This document shows positions 9,847 to 18,926 of a stretch of 64,000 bases of DNA, piece after piece. This DNA comes from Helicobacter acinonychis (GTDB taxonomy: Bacteria; Campylobacterota; Campylobacteria; Campylobacterales; Helicobacteraceae). A program made the translations under genes and the position numbers. The stretch is from positions 1,364,001 to 1,428,000 of the forward strand of contig NZ_UGIA01000001.1 in the NCBI RefSeq assembly GCF_900461455.1, given 5' to 3'. How positions within the stretch are numbered: the first letter of the stretch is position 1; the number at the start of each line of letters is the position of its first letter. The notes below the pieces were generated by a model. That model worked only from the letters and a program-made list of their open reading frames with translations. It searched no databases and was not told the DNA's origin.

Positions 9847-11190
9847 CTATCCTTGTTTTAAATTGAGATAATAATTTTTAACGATCTCTTGGTCGCTAAA
9901 AAAAATCGTTTTGTCTTTAAAGATTTGAGTGTTTTCATCGCCCTTGCCTAAAATCAATAACACTTCATCGTCTTTTAAATTTTCTAAAGCGTTCAAAATG
10001 GCTTTTTTTCGGTCTTTTTCTACAATCACTTTAGAAGGATCATTGATTCCTTTTAAAATATCCTTAATAATGTCTTCTTCGTTCTCGCTTCTAGGGTTGT
10101 CTGAAGTTAAGATGATTTTATGAGCGTAACAACTCGCTATTGCCCCCATTTTAGGGCGCTTGGTTTTATCCCTATCGCCCCCTGCTCCAAAAAGAGCGGT
10201 GATTTTTTGGGCTTTAAAGCTTTCAAAGACTTGTTGCATGCCGTCTGTTGTGTGTGCAAAATCCACAACCACTAAAGGTTTAGAATGTGCAATCTCCAAA
10301 CGCCCTTTCACCCCATAAAAGTTTTCTAATAACGGCGTGATTGTTTCTAGAGGTAATTGAGTGAGTAATTTGACCCCCAAAACGCCCGCTAAAATATTAT
10401 AAAGATTGTAACGCCCTAAAAGGGGGGAATGCATGAGCGCCATTTCTTTGACATTAGGATTTCTTAAATCTTGTTGGTAGCATAAAGATGCACTAATTGA
10501 AGGGTTGAGCGAAAAGGCTTGAATGTTTAAATGCGCTTTTTTATCCAATGCGTAAGTGTGTGCATTAATGGGGTTAAAAAGGGCGTTTGTTTCATCTCTG
10601 TTAATGACTTTTAAGCTTTCATCTTTAAAAAAGCTGTTTTTAGCGTCCCTATAATTTTCTATGCTTTTATGGAAATCCAAATGATCGCTTGTGATGTTAG
10701 TGAGAATTTTAAGGGCGAAATTAAGCCCAGCGATACGCTCTTGGACAATTGCATGGGAGCTCACTTCCATGATAAAGTATTCGCATTCTAAACGCATCGC
10801 TTCTTCTAAATCGCCATAAAGCTCTAAAAGGGTGGGCGTGGTTAAACCCTTTTCTTTAATGCGTTTGTCGTTAATAAAAAAGCCTCTTGTACCTAGGAGA
10901 GCGGCCTTTTTATTCAAATCCAAAAGTAAGGAGTACATCAAGCTCGCCGTGGTCGTTTTACCATTAGTGCCAGTAACACCTATGATTTTAATCTTAAAAT
11001 CAAAATAGTTTTTAAGCTCGTTAAAATCCAAAATAGCTAGGTTTTTTGCTTCAATTAAGGAGGAGTATTTTTCATTTAAAGGCGTTTTGATAAAAAGGAA
11101 CTCTTTAGGGTTTTCTAAAATCTCGTTAGTGTTATCGCTTAAAAAAGAATAATTATGGTTGCGATAAGTCAGGGATTTTTTAAGTTTCAT
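9847..11190 (-). CDS. murE: UDP-MurNAc-tripeptide synthetase
   Basis: A 447-residue Mur ligase that adds the third residue, meso-diaminopimelate in Gram-negatives, to UDP-MurNAc-Ala-Glu. The ATP loop is [13 protein letters not shown] (about residues 71-83), followed by the [15 protein letters not shown] and [12 protein letters not shown] motifs. The C-terminal domain has DNPRSEN, the signature seen in diaminopimelate-adding enzymes. It is slightly short for the family because the N-terminal domain is compact. The stop of the upstream TPR-like gene is 3 bases away. Confidence 0.95.
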   Translation of the reverse strand: MKLKKSLTYRNHNYSFLSDNTNEILENPKEFLFIKTPLNEKYSSLIEAKNLAILDFNELKNYFDFKIKIIGVTGTNGKTTTASLMYSLLLDLNKKAALLGTRGFFINDKRIKEKGLTTPTLLELYGDLEEAMRLECEYFIMEVSSHAIVQERIAGLNFALKILTNITSDHLDFHKSIENYRDAKNSFFKDESLKVINRDETNALFNPINAHTYALDKKAHLNIQAFSLNPSISASLCYQQDLRNPNVKEMALMHSPLLGRYNLYNILAGVLGVKLLTQLPLETITPLLENFYGVKGRLEIAHSKPLVVVDFAHTTDGMQQVFESFKAQKITALFGAGGDRDKTKRPKMGAIASCYAHKIILTSDNPRSENEEDIIKDILKGINDPSKVIVEKDRKKAILNALENLKDDEVLLILGKGDENTQIFKDKTIFFSDQEIVKNYYLNLKQG

Positions 11191-11193
11191 TTT

Positions 11194-11805
11194 TTAAGCC
11201 TTATGGGATTTGAGGGCGTCTTCTAAAAGAGAGCGCAAAAATTCATCATAAATGAAAGAGTCTTGATGCATGTTTTCAATGTAATTGATCGCTAATTCAT
11301 AATAGCCATAGCGGTTCAATTCTTTTAAAAATTCATAAAAATCCTCTTTATTGTCAAAAACCAACCTAGAACTAAACATCAAATCTTCAAACGCTTCCTT
11401 AAAGCCACGCTCCAAGCTCAAGCGTTTGAAATCCGCATACAAAATGCCATTCAATTCCTCGCCTTTTTGAGAAATTTGTGCATCAATCTTTTCAGCCATT
11501 TGGCTTAACCCCTCATCAAAAGAAGCGATTAAGGCCATGATTTGCTCTTCAGCTTGGTGTTTTTGGCTTCGTTTTTGCATAGCGATCAAGCTTTGATACA
11601 ATTCATAAAAGCTGTGTGCCTCTTTAGGGAAATCTTTAGCTATATCGCTTAATAACGCCCCCACTTTAGCTTTTTGATTGTCTTTATCCAAAAATAAAAC
11701 TTCAGAAAAAAGGCGCAACGCTTTAGCATAATACGATCGTTTGAACGCTAAAAACCCCTCTTTAATCAACGCACGCTTTTTATACTCATAATCAAACTTT
11801 TGCAT
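11194..11805 (-). CDS. Conserved hypothetical protein, TPR-like helical
   Basis: About 203 residues with no catalytic motif that I recognise. The first 60 residues (IKEGFLAFKRSYYAKALRLF then FLDKDNQKAK) look like a tetratricopeptide unit, and the rest is charged and helical, suggesting a cytoplasmic scaffold. I place the start at the ATG 11803-11805 (MQKFDYEYKK), which has AAGGG seven bases upstream inside the end of the NifU-like gene. A longer frame reaches 11841 but would overlap that gene by 26 bases and lacks a ribosome site. It sits between nifU and murE in one minus-strand transcript. Confidence 0.7.
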   Translation of the reverse strand: MQKFDYEYKKRALIKEGFLAFKRSYYAKALRLFSEVLFLDKDNQKAKVGALLSDIAKDFPKEAHSFYELYQSLIAMQKRSQKHQAEEQIMALIASFDEGLSQMAEKIDAQISQKGEELNGILYADFKRLSLERGFKEAFEDLMFSSRLVFDNKEDFYEFLKELNRYGYYELAINYIENMHQDSFIYDEFLRSLLEDALKSHKA

Positions 11806-11815
11806 GCCCATACCC

Positions 11816-12085
11816 TTAAAGTTTGTGAAACTCCTTTGCATTTTCTAAACACACCACTTCTAAATTAGGGTGAATATCCATTTTAAGCTGCCTTTCAATG
11901 ACATTTTTTAGAGTGATTTTACTGCTAGAACAAGTTTTACACGCCCCTTCTAAAGTCACATAAATTTTCATGCTTTTAATCCCTAACACTTCAATATTAC
12001 CGCCATCTTTGAGCAAGTAAGGGCGGATTTTTTCTATCGCTATATGCACTGGTTTTTGCAAATCTTCATCGCTAAATTCTATCAT
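11816..12085 (-). CDS. NifU-like Fe-S scaffold, C-terminal domain protein
   Basis: An 89-residue protein made only of the NifU C-terminal (Nfu) domain: EKIRPYLLKDGGNIEVLGI near the start and the CxxC cluster ligand in EGACKTCSSSKITL (about residues 49-62). Such proteins hold and pass on [Fe-S] clusters. It is the first gene of the minus-strand run that continues through murE, tal, rplY, pth and lptG. The full NifU of H. pylori is a different, longer protein. Confidence 0.88.
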   Translation of the reverse strand: MIEFSDEDLQKPVHIAIEKIRPYLLKDGGNIEVLGIKSMKIYVTLEGACKTCSSSKITLKNVIERQLKMDIHPNLEVVCLENAKEFHKL

Positions 12086-12182
12086 TTTTAAAACTCTCTT
12101 TGAAATTTTACTTTAAGATACCACATAATGAGCCATTTTGATCAAACAACTCTTTTTAAGAGTGGCTCAAGGGCTAATTGGT

Positions 12183-12188
12183 TAGAAT
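12183..12188 (+). promoter_or_regulatory. Possible -10 box for the phosphate permease
   Basis: TAGAAT lies 35 bases before the ATG at 12223, in the short gap between divergent genes. No clear -35. Confidence 0.35.
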
Positions 12189-12222
12189 ACGCCCATTGTT
12201 ATAACAAGGTTTTGATGACGAT

Positions 12223-13824
12223 ATGGAAATTAAAAATATCAAAGAGTTTGAAAAAGCTTCTAAAAAACTCCAAAAAGACACTTTAAAAATCGCTTTTGCA
12301 CTTTTGTTTCTCATTGTTGCCGCTTTGCTCGCTCTTATTTTTGGGCAGACTAACTCCAGGAGCTTGTTGCTCATGTTTGCGGCTGTGATTGGGGGGTATA
12401 TGGCGATGAATATTGGCGCTAATGATGTGTGCAATAATGTCGGTCCTGCCGTAGGATCTAAAGCCATTAGCATGGGAGGAGCGATTTTGATCGCTGGGGT
12501 TTGTGAAATGCTTGGGGCGGTTATCGCTGGGGGGGAAGTGGTTTCTACCATTAAAGGCCGTATCGTTTTGCCTGAATTGATTGCAGATGCACATATTTTC
12601 ATTAAAGTGATGTTGGCAAGCTTACTCAGTGGGGCGTTGTGGTTGCATGTAGCCACTTTAATTGGTGCACCAGTTTCTACTTCGCATTCTGTGGTAGGGG
12701 GGGTGATTGGTGCTGGAATAGCGGCCGCTGGTGCGTCTGTGGTCAATTGGAGTTTTTTACTAGGCATTGTGGCTAGCTGGGTGGTTTCGCCTTTAATGGG
12801 GGCTTTGATAGCCATGTTTTTTTTAATGTTTATCAAAAAGACCATCGCCTATAAAGAAGATAAAAAGAGTGCGGCTTTAAAAGTCGTGCCTTACTTGGTG
12901 GCGTTGATGATCTTATCGTTTAGTTGGTATTTAGTGTTAAAAGTCTTCAAACGCCTCTACGCGGTGGGTTTTGAAATCCAGCTTGTTTGTGGCTGTATCC
13001 TTGCACTTTTAATCTTTATTCTTTTTAAAAGATTTGCACTAAAAAAAGCCCTAAAGTTAGAAAATAGCCATGAGAGCATCAATGAGCTTTTTAATATCCC
13101 TTTGATTTTTGCTGCTGCACTTTTGAGCTTTGCGCATGGGGCTAATGATGTGGCTAATGCGATTGGCCCGCTAGCAGCGATCAGTCAGACTTTAGGGGAG
13201 GCGAGCGGTTCTGTAAAGAATGCTTTAAGTTCTGTGCCGTTGTGGATTATGATCATAGGGGGGGCTGGGATTGCTTTAGGCTTGAGCTTGTATGGGCCAA
13301 AACTCATCAAAACGGTGGGCTCTGAAATCACAGAGTTGGATAAAATGCAAGCTTTTTGCATTGCGCTTTCTGCGGTTATCACCGTGCTTTTAGCCTCTCA
13401 ATTGGGCTTACCGGTAAGCTCTACGCACATTGTGGTAGGGGCGGTGTTTGGAGTGGGCTTTTTAAGAGAGCGCTTAAGAGAGCAATCAAGAAGGCGTTTT
13501 GCCAAGATTAGAGACGACATCGTAGCGGCACACTTTGGGGGGGATTTAGAAGAAATTGAAGGCTTTTTGGAGCGCTTTGATAAAGCCAGTTTGAAAGAAA
13601 AATCGCTCATGTTAGAGAGCTTGAAAAAAAGCAAGAATACCGCCATTGCTTTGGAATTGAAAAAGAAAGAGAAAAAGTCGCTCAAAAAAGTGTATAAAGA
13701 AGAAGTGATCAAACGCTCCATTTTAAAAAAGATTGTCACCGCTTGGCTTGTCACGGTGCCCATTTCTGCGTTATTAGGAGTGCTTCTTTTTATCGTCCTT
13801 AATTTTGCGGAAAAATTTTTCTAG
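12223..13824 (+). CDS. Inorganic phosphate permease (PiT family)
   Basis: A 533-residue inner-membrane transporter of the PiT family, which takes up phosphate with a cation. The two inverted family repeats are clear: GANDVCNNVGPAVGS (about residues 65-79) with GAPVSTSHSVVGGVIGAG, and HGANDVANAIGPLAA (about 305-319) with GLPVSSTHIVVGAVFGVGF. About ten or more hydrophobic segments surround a soluble stretch (about 410-505) rich in Lys and Glu, ending in a final membrane helix. The ATG has a suitable spacing from the divergent NifU-like gene. The exact ion was not determined from sequence. Confidence 0.9.
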   Translation: MEIKNIKEFEKASKKLQKDTLKIAFALLFLIVAALLALIFGQTNSRSLLLMFAAVIGGYMAMNIGANDVCNNVGPAVGSKAISMGGAILIAGVCEMLGAVIAGGEVVSTIKGRIVLPELIADAHIFIKVMLASLLSGALWLHVATLIGAPVSTSHSVVGGVIGAGIAAAGASVVNWSFLLGIVASWVVSPLMGALIAMFFLMFIKKTIAYKEDKKSAALKVVPYLVALMILSFSWYLVLKVFKRLYAVGFEIQLVCGCILALLIFILFKRFALKKALKLENSHESINELFNIPLIFAAALLSFAHGANDVANAIGPLAAISQTLGEASGSVKNALSSVPLWIMIIGGAGIALGLSLYGPKLIKTVGSEITELDKMQAFCIALSAVITVLLASQLGLPVSSTHIVVGAVFGVGFLRERLREQSRRRFAKIRDDIVAAHFGGDLEEIEGFLERFDKASLKEKSLMLESLKKSKNTAIALELKKKEKKSLKKVYKEEVIKRSILKKIVTAWLVTVPISALLGVLLFIVLNFAEKFF

Positions 13825-13933
13825 GGTTTTAAAGGCCTGATTTTAAAGTTAGGCTTAATCTTTTATGTTAAAATTGTAAGATTTTAGTTATCGTTAGGTT
13901 TTTTAAAATCATGGGGAGGATCAAGGAGCTTAT

Positions 13934-15253
13934 TTGGATCCGTCTGAGTCGATTTTGATGTTGATGGTTGCTTTTTTGTTAGTGTTGTTGAATGCTTTTT
14001 TTGTGCTTTCAGAGTTTGCTCTTGTGAAAGTGCGTAAAACCCGTTTAGAAGAGCTGGTTAAAATCGGTAATTCCAACGCTAAACTCGCTTTAGAAATGAG
14101 TCAGAGACTAGACACTTATTTGAGCGCGACGCAATTGGGCATAACGCTTTCTTCATTGGCTTTGGGTTGGGTGGGTGAGCCCACTATCGCGAGGTTATTA
14201 GCCACGCTGTTTCAATCTATAAATTTGGAAGACAACTCCCTTTTTATCCATTCAATGAGCGTGGTGGTGGCGTTTTTAAGCATCACTTTTTTGCATGTCG
14301 TGTTGGGCGAAATTGTGCCCAAATCTTTAGCGATCGCCAAATCTGAAAAAGCCACTCTTTTTATTGCGCGCCCTTTGCATGTGTTTTGGGTGGCGTTTTA
14401 CCCGGTGGTGCGCCTGTTTGATGTGATCGCTTATTTCTTTTTAAGAAAGATGGGCGTTAATCCCAAAGAGCATGAGGGCACGCATTCTGAAGAAGAGTTA
14501 AAAATCATTGTGGGCGAGAGCTTGAGGGAGGGCATTATTGATTCAGTGGAGGGCGAGATCATTAAAAATGCAGTGGATTTTTCTGACACAAGCGCTAAAG
14601 AGATTATGACCCCACGAAAAGACATGGTGTGCTTAGATGAAGAAAACAGCTATGAAGAAAATATAGACATTGTTTTAAAAAGCCGTTTCACGCGCTACCC
14701 TTATTGTAAGGGATCTAAAGACAATATTATCGGCATGGTGCATATCAGAGATTTGCTTTCTCGCTCCCTTTTTACCCCCAAAATGCATGATTTCAAGCAA
14801 ATCGTCAGAAAAATGATCATTGTCCCAGAGAGTGCATCTATTTCTCAAATCCTTATTAAAATGAAAAAAGAACAAATCCATACTGCTTTAGTGATTGATG
14901 AATACGGCGGCACAGCTGGGTTGCTCACTATGGAAGATATTATTGAAGAGATTATGGGGGAGATTAGCGATGAATACGATTTAAAGCAAGAGGGCGTGAA
15001 TAAACTTGAAGAAGGCGTGTTTGAATTAGAGGGCATGTTGGATTTAGAGAGTGTAGAAGAAGTGCTTCATATCCAATTTGACAAAGAATGCGAGCAGGTA
15101 ACGCTTGGGGGTTATGTTTTTAGCTTGTTAGAGCGCATGCCTATGGAAGGGGATACCATCATTTCGCATGGGTATGCCTTTGAAGTTTTAAGCGTGGATG
15201 GAGCGAGGATAAAACGCTTGAAAGCGATTAAAGAAAATAAGGAAGAAGATTAA
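13934..15253 (+). CDS. CNNM/CorC-type membrane protein (hemolysin-like)
   Basis: A 439-residue protein with three to four N-terminal membrane helices of the DUF21/CNNM domain (to about residue 195), two CBS domains (about 215-335, with MTPRKDMVCL and VIDEYGGTAGLLTMEDIIEE), and a C-terminal CorC_HlyC domain. Relatives export or sense Mg2+; the name hemolysin is historical. The start is TTG at 13934 because CAAGGAG lies just upstream and no ATG fits. The gene ends 1 base before the TolC-like gene, so translation is probably coupled. Confidence 0.85.
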   Translation: MDPSESILMLMVAFLLVLLNAFFVLSEFALVKVRKTRLEELVKIGNSNAKLALEMSQRLDTYLSATQLGITLSSLALGWVGEPTIARLLATLFQSINLEDNSLFIHSMSVVVAFLSITFLHVVLGEIVPKSLAIAKSEKATLFIARPLHVFWVAFYPVVRLFDVIAYFFLRKMGVNPKEHEGTHSEEELKIIVGESLREGIIDSVEGEIIKNAVDFSDTSAKEIMTPRKDMVCLDEENSYEENIDIVLKSRFTRYPYCKGSKDNIIGMVHIRDLLSRSLFTPKMHDFKQIVRKMIIVPESASISQILIKMKKEQIHTALVIDEYGGTAGLLTMEDIIEEIMGEISDEYDLKQEGVNKLEEGVFELEGMLDLESVEEVLHIQFDKECEQVTLGGYVFSLLERMPMEGDTIISHGYAFEVLSVDGARIKRLKAIKENKEED

Positions 15254-15254
15254 A

Positions 15255-16802
15255 ATGAAAAAAACCATTCTCTTTGCATTGAGCTTGTTGTGCGGTAGTT
15301 TTTTAAACGCTGTGGATGAAAACCCTAAAAATATCCAAGAAAAAACCAAGCCTTCTTCTTTGAGCTTGGCTGAAAATAATGCACCTTTTAACAACCATAA
15401 CGCTCAAAAACTCTCTTTGAAAAACGCATGGGGTAGGGTGTTGTCTAGCCATGAGGGCTTGCATGCACAAGAATACGCGATTAAGCGTGCAGGCAAAATG
15501 AAATCAGCGGCCAAGCTTTCTTTTTTGCCTCAAATTGATTTGAGCGCTTTTTATGTGTATCTTTCTAACCCCATTAAAGTGGATTTTGCTAGTCAAAAAC
15601 AAGCCGGCGTTCAAAAAGCCACCAACCAGATCCATCAAGGCTTGCAAAATATCCAAAATGGTGTCCCTCCCCAACTCATCACGCCTCAAATCCAAGCGGG
15701 CATACAAGGGGTGATGCAAGGCTTTGGGGCGTTGGGTAGCGCTTTAGGCACTCCTTTTTTATTTTCCAAGCAAAATGTTGTGCTTGGGGCTTTGAGCATT
15801 ATTTACCCTATTTATATGGGTGGGACACGATTCACGATGGTGCGCATTGCGGATTTGATGCAAAAGGACGCCAATGAAGTGTATCGCTTGAAAAAGCTTT
15901 CCACTTTTCAAGAGCTCGTGGGCGTGTATTATGGCATGGTGCTAAACACTGAAGTGGCTGAAACTTTAGAAGAGGTAGAAAAAGGCCATTACAAGCATTT
16001 CCAAAACGCTTTAAAAATGCAACAAGCAGGGCAAATCGCTAGGGTAGAAACCTTGAGCGCTCAAGTGGCTTACGATAAGGCTCATATCGCTAGCGTTAAG
16101 GCTAAAGATGTGTTAGAGGTTTCACAGCTCTCGTTTAATTTTATTTTATCCAGCAAAGACGATTTATCGCCCTCTAGTAAATTAGAGATCCACACGGAAA
16201 AAAAATTACCCGATTTGAGCTTTTTTGTTTCTTCTACGCTCAATTCTTACCCAGCTTTAAAAACTTTAGAAAATCAGGTTCAAATCTCTAAAGAAAACAC
16301 GAAATTACAGATCGCTAAATTCTTACCTCAAGTGCATTTTTTTGGCTCTTATATCATGAAGCAAAACAATTCGGTGTTTGAAGACATGATCCCTAACTGG
16401 TTTGTGGGTGTGGCAGGGCGCATGCCTATCCTCTCCCCTACAGGGCGCATCCAAAAATACCAAGCGAGCAAATTAGCTGAGTTGCAAGCCAGTAGCGAGA
16501 AAATCCAAGCCAGAAAAAACATGGAATTGTTAGTGAATAAGACTTATAAAGAGACGCTCTCTTATTTGAAAGAATACGAGAGCTTGCTTTCTAGCGTGGA
16601 ATTGGCTAAGGAAAACCTCAAACTCCAAGAGCAGGCTTTTTTGCAAGGCTTAAGCACGAACGCGCAAGTCATTGACGCAAGGAATACGCTTTCTTCTATT
16701 AGCGTGGAGCAAAAGAGCGTGGCTTATAAATACATCGTTTCATTAGCGAATTTAATGGCATTAAGCGATCACATTGATTTATTTTATGAATTTGTTTATT
16801 AA
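15255..16802 (+). CDS. TolC-like outer-membrane efflux protein
   Basis: A 515-residue protein with a signal peptide (MKKTILFALSLLCGSFLNA) and the two-fold repeated long helices plus strand segments of outer-membrane factors. SFLPQIDLSAFYVY and KFLPQVHFFGSY are the paired strand starts of the two halves. It should form the trimeric outer-membrane duct for the export system encoded by the next three genes. A Gln-rich insert (about residues 115-160) stands in the first extracellular side. RND-type inner-membrane pumps are absent here; the partners are ABC-2 permeases. Confidence 0.85.
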   Translation: MKKTILFALSLLCGSFLNAVDENPKNIQEKTKPSSLSLAENNAPFNNHNAQKLSLKNAWGRVLSSHEGLHAQEYAIKRAGKMKSAAKLSFLPQIDLSAFYVYLSNPIKVDFASQKQAGVQKATNQIHQGLQNIQNGVPPQLITPQIQAGIQGVMQGFGALGSALGTPFLFSKQNVVLGALSIIYPIYMGGTRFTMVRIADLMQKDANEVYRLKKLSTFQELVGVYYGMVLNTEVAETLEEVEKGHYKHFQNALKMQQAGQIARVETLSAQVAYDKAHIASVKAKDVLEVSQLSFNFILSSKDDLSPSSKLEIHTEKKLPDLSFFVSSTLNSYPALKTLENQVQISKENTKLQIAKFLPQVHFFGSYIMKQNNSVFEDMIPNWFVGVAGRMPILSPTGRIQKYQASKLAELQASSEKIQARKNMELLVNKTYKETLSYLKEYESLLSSVELAKENLKLQEQAFLQGLSTNAQVIDARNTLSSISVEQKSVAYKYIVSLANLMALSDHIDLFYEFVY

Positions 16803-16813
16803 AAGGAAAAACC

Positions 16814-17818
16814 ATGTTAAGAAAAATCATGTTAAACAGCAAGTTGGATCAAAAGAAAGCCGCTTTTATAGGGGGTGGGGTTTTATTGTTGGGGCTTATC
16901 GTTTTATTTTATTTGGCTTATCGCCCTAGGGCTGAAGTGTTGCAAGGGTTTTTGGAAGCCAGAGAATACAGCGTGAGCTCCAAAGTCTCTGGACGCATTG
17001 AAAAGGTGTTTGTTAAAAAAGGCGATCAAATCAAAAAAGGCGATCTAGCCTTTAGCATTTCTAGCCCTGAATTAGAAGCCAAGCTCGCTCAAGCCGAAGC
17101 TGGGCACAAAGCCGCTAAAGCGCTTAGCGATGAAGTCAAAAGAGGCTCTAGAGATGAAATGATTAATTCCGCAAGAGATATTTGGCAAGCGGCTAAATCT
17201 CAAGCGACTCTAGCCAAAGAGACTTATAAGCGTGTTCAAGATTTGTATGATAATGGCGTGGCGAGTTTGCAAAAGCGCGATGAAGCCTATGCGGCTTATG
17301 AAAGCACCAAATACAACGAGAGCGCAGCTTATCAAAAGTATAAAATGGCTTTAGGGGGTGCGAGCTCTGAAAGTAAGATTGCTGCTAAAGCTAAAGAGAG
17401 CGCGGCGTTAGGGCAGGTGAATGAAGTGGAATCCTATTTAAAAGATGTTAAAGCGACTGCCCCTATTGATGGGGAGGTGAGCAATGTGCTTTTAAGTAGC
17501 GGTGAGCTTAGTCCTAAAGGTTTTCCTGTGGTGCTCATGATAGATTTAAAGGATAGTTGGTTAAAAATCAGCGTGCCTGAAAAGTATTTGAGCGATTTTG
17601 AAGTGGGTAAGGAATTTGAAGGCTATATCCCGGCGTTGAAAAAGAACGCGAAATTCAAAGTCAAATATTTGAGCGTGATGGGGGATTTTGCGACTTGGAA
17701 AGCGACGAATAATTCTAACACTTACGACATGAAAAGCTATGAAGTGGAGGCCATACCCTTAGAAAAGTTGGAAAATTTTAGGGTAGGGATGAGCGTGTTA
17801 GTCACCATTAAACCTTAA
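16814..17818 (+). CDS. HlyD-type membrane-fusion (adaptor) protein
   Basis: A 334-residue periplasmic adaptor. One N-terminal membrane helix (AFIGGGVLLLGLIVLFYLAY, residues 18-37) is followed by a biotinyl-lipoyl-like half (YSVSSKVSGRIEKVFVKKGD), a long Ala/Lys-rich coiled-coil hairpin (about 80-210), and the second lipoyl half (KATAPIDGEVSNVLLSSGE). It would bridge the TolC-like protein and the ABC-2 permeases that follow 10 bases downstream. It resembles YhiI/YbhG adaptors. Confidence 0.85.
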   Translation: MLRKIMLNSKLDQKKAAFIGGGVLLLGLIVLFYLAYRPRAEVLQGFLEAREYSVSSKVSGRIEKVFVKKGDQIKKGDLAFSISSPELEAKLAQAEAGHKAAKALSDEVKRGSRDEMINSARDIWQAAKSQATLAKETYKRVQDLYDNGVASLQKRDEAYAAYESTKYNESAAYQKYKMALGGASSESKIAAKAKESAALGQVNEVESYLKDVKATAPIDGEVSNVLLSSGELSPKGFPVVLMIDLKDSWLKISVPEKYLSDFEVGKEFEGYIPALKKNAKFKVKYLSVMGDFATWKATNNSNTYDMKSYEVEAIPLEKLENFRVGMSVLVTIKP

Positions 17819-17828
17819 AAGGATTGTC

Positions 17829-18926
17829 TTGTTTAGATTGATAAGCGCATGGGTTTTGCAAGATAAATTCTTGTTTATCGTGTGTTTTATATTACCTTTT
17901 TGTTTGGGGATTTTAGGCAAGCAAATCTTTGAGCAAGAAATCCCAAGACAGCTTCCTATCGTGGTGGTGGATTTGGATAAGACCACTACAAGCGTTCAAG
18001 TGGCGTTTGAATTAGGCGCTACGAGCGCCCTTAAAATCAAATACCAAGTCACTAGCCTTTTAGAAGCCAAACGCCTTTTAAACTCCGCCGAAGTGTATGG
18101 GGCGTTAGTCTTGCCTAAAGATTTAGAGAAAAAAATCAAAATGGGGCGAAAGGTTGATTTGCCGTTTTATTATAATGCGGAATATGTTTTAGTGGGGAAA
18201 ACGCTCAAAAACGCCTTTTTGCAAACCGCTTTGACTTTAGACGCTAAAACTTTAGCCACCAAAGCGTTGGTGCGAGATTCTAATTTGATTTCTGCTAAAG
18301 CCCAAGCGGTGCCTATTCGGCTTGAATTGCATGCCCTATACAATGAAGAAAACAATTACACGCAATACCTTTTAAGCGTGATGCTGCCTTGCATGTGGCT
18401 TATTCTTATTTCTATTGGCATGCTCAATTTCATTCAAAAAATTTCTAACATGCGCGAGCTTTTCATAAGCATTGCAGCGAATGTGTTTGTGTTTAGCTTT
18501 TGGGGGATGGGCATGGCGTTTTATTTTAATTTGATTGGCATGGAGGGGAATTATGCGCATTTGTCATTAGTCTTTTTGGCGGTCGTTTTAATGGCACTCA
18601 TTATGAGTGGGTTTGTGGTGTTAGTTTATGGCATTTCAAAAAGCGTTATTGAAACCGCCGGTGCGATTGGGGTCTATACCGCTCCAAGCTTTGCGTTTGC
18701 TGGGGTGACTTACCCACAAAACAACATGGAAACTTTTGGGAGTTTTTGGAGCCATTGCTTGCCCATTAGCCATTTTATGAAGTTCTTTTTGCAAGAGGCT
18801 TATTATAAGACGGATTTTGCAGAGTCTTTGCGTTCGTTAATACCGCTTTTTGTTTTTTTAATCTTTTTGGCTTTAGGGCTTTTGGTTTTTTATTTTTCTT
18901 TCAAAAAAGACAGGGTTAATGCATGA
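17829..18926 (+). CDS. ABC-2 type exporter permease (first of two)
   Basis: A 365-residue membrane protein with one N-terminal helix (about 14-32), a large extracytoplasmic domain (35-175) starting VVVDLDKTTTS, then five to six C-terminal helices, the layout of YhhJ/YbhS ABC-2 permeases. The start is TTG with AAAGGA five bases before it. It overlaps the next, homologous permease by 4 bases. No ATP-binding gene follows, so the energy source must be encoded elsewhere. Confidence 0.82.
   Translation: MFRLISAWVLQDKFLFIVCFILPFCLGILGKQIFEQEIPRQLPIVVVDLDKTTTSVQVAFELGATSALKIKYQVTSLLEAKRLLNSAEVYGALVLPKDLEKKIKMGRKVDLPFYYNAEYVLVGKTLKNAFLQTALTLDAKTLATKALVRDSNLISAKAQAVPIRLELHALYNEENNYTQYLLSVMLPCMWLILISIGMLNFIQKISNMRELFISIAANVFVFSFWGMGMAFYFNLIGMEGNYAHLSLVFLAVVLMALIMSGFVVLVYGISKSVIETAGAIGVYTAPSFAFAGVTYPQNNMETFGSFWSHCLPISHFMKFFLQEAYYKTDFAESLRSLIPLFVFLIFLALGLLVFYFSFKKDRVNA

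Noticed and set aside
12174-12845. Long minus-strand open frame of 223 residues rich in Ala, Pro and Thr
   Set aside because: It is the shadow of the phosphate permease, whose motifs are unmistakable on the plus strand.
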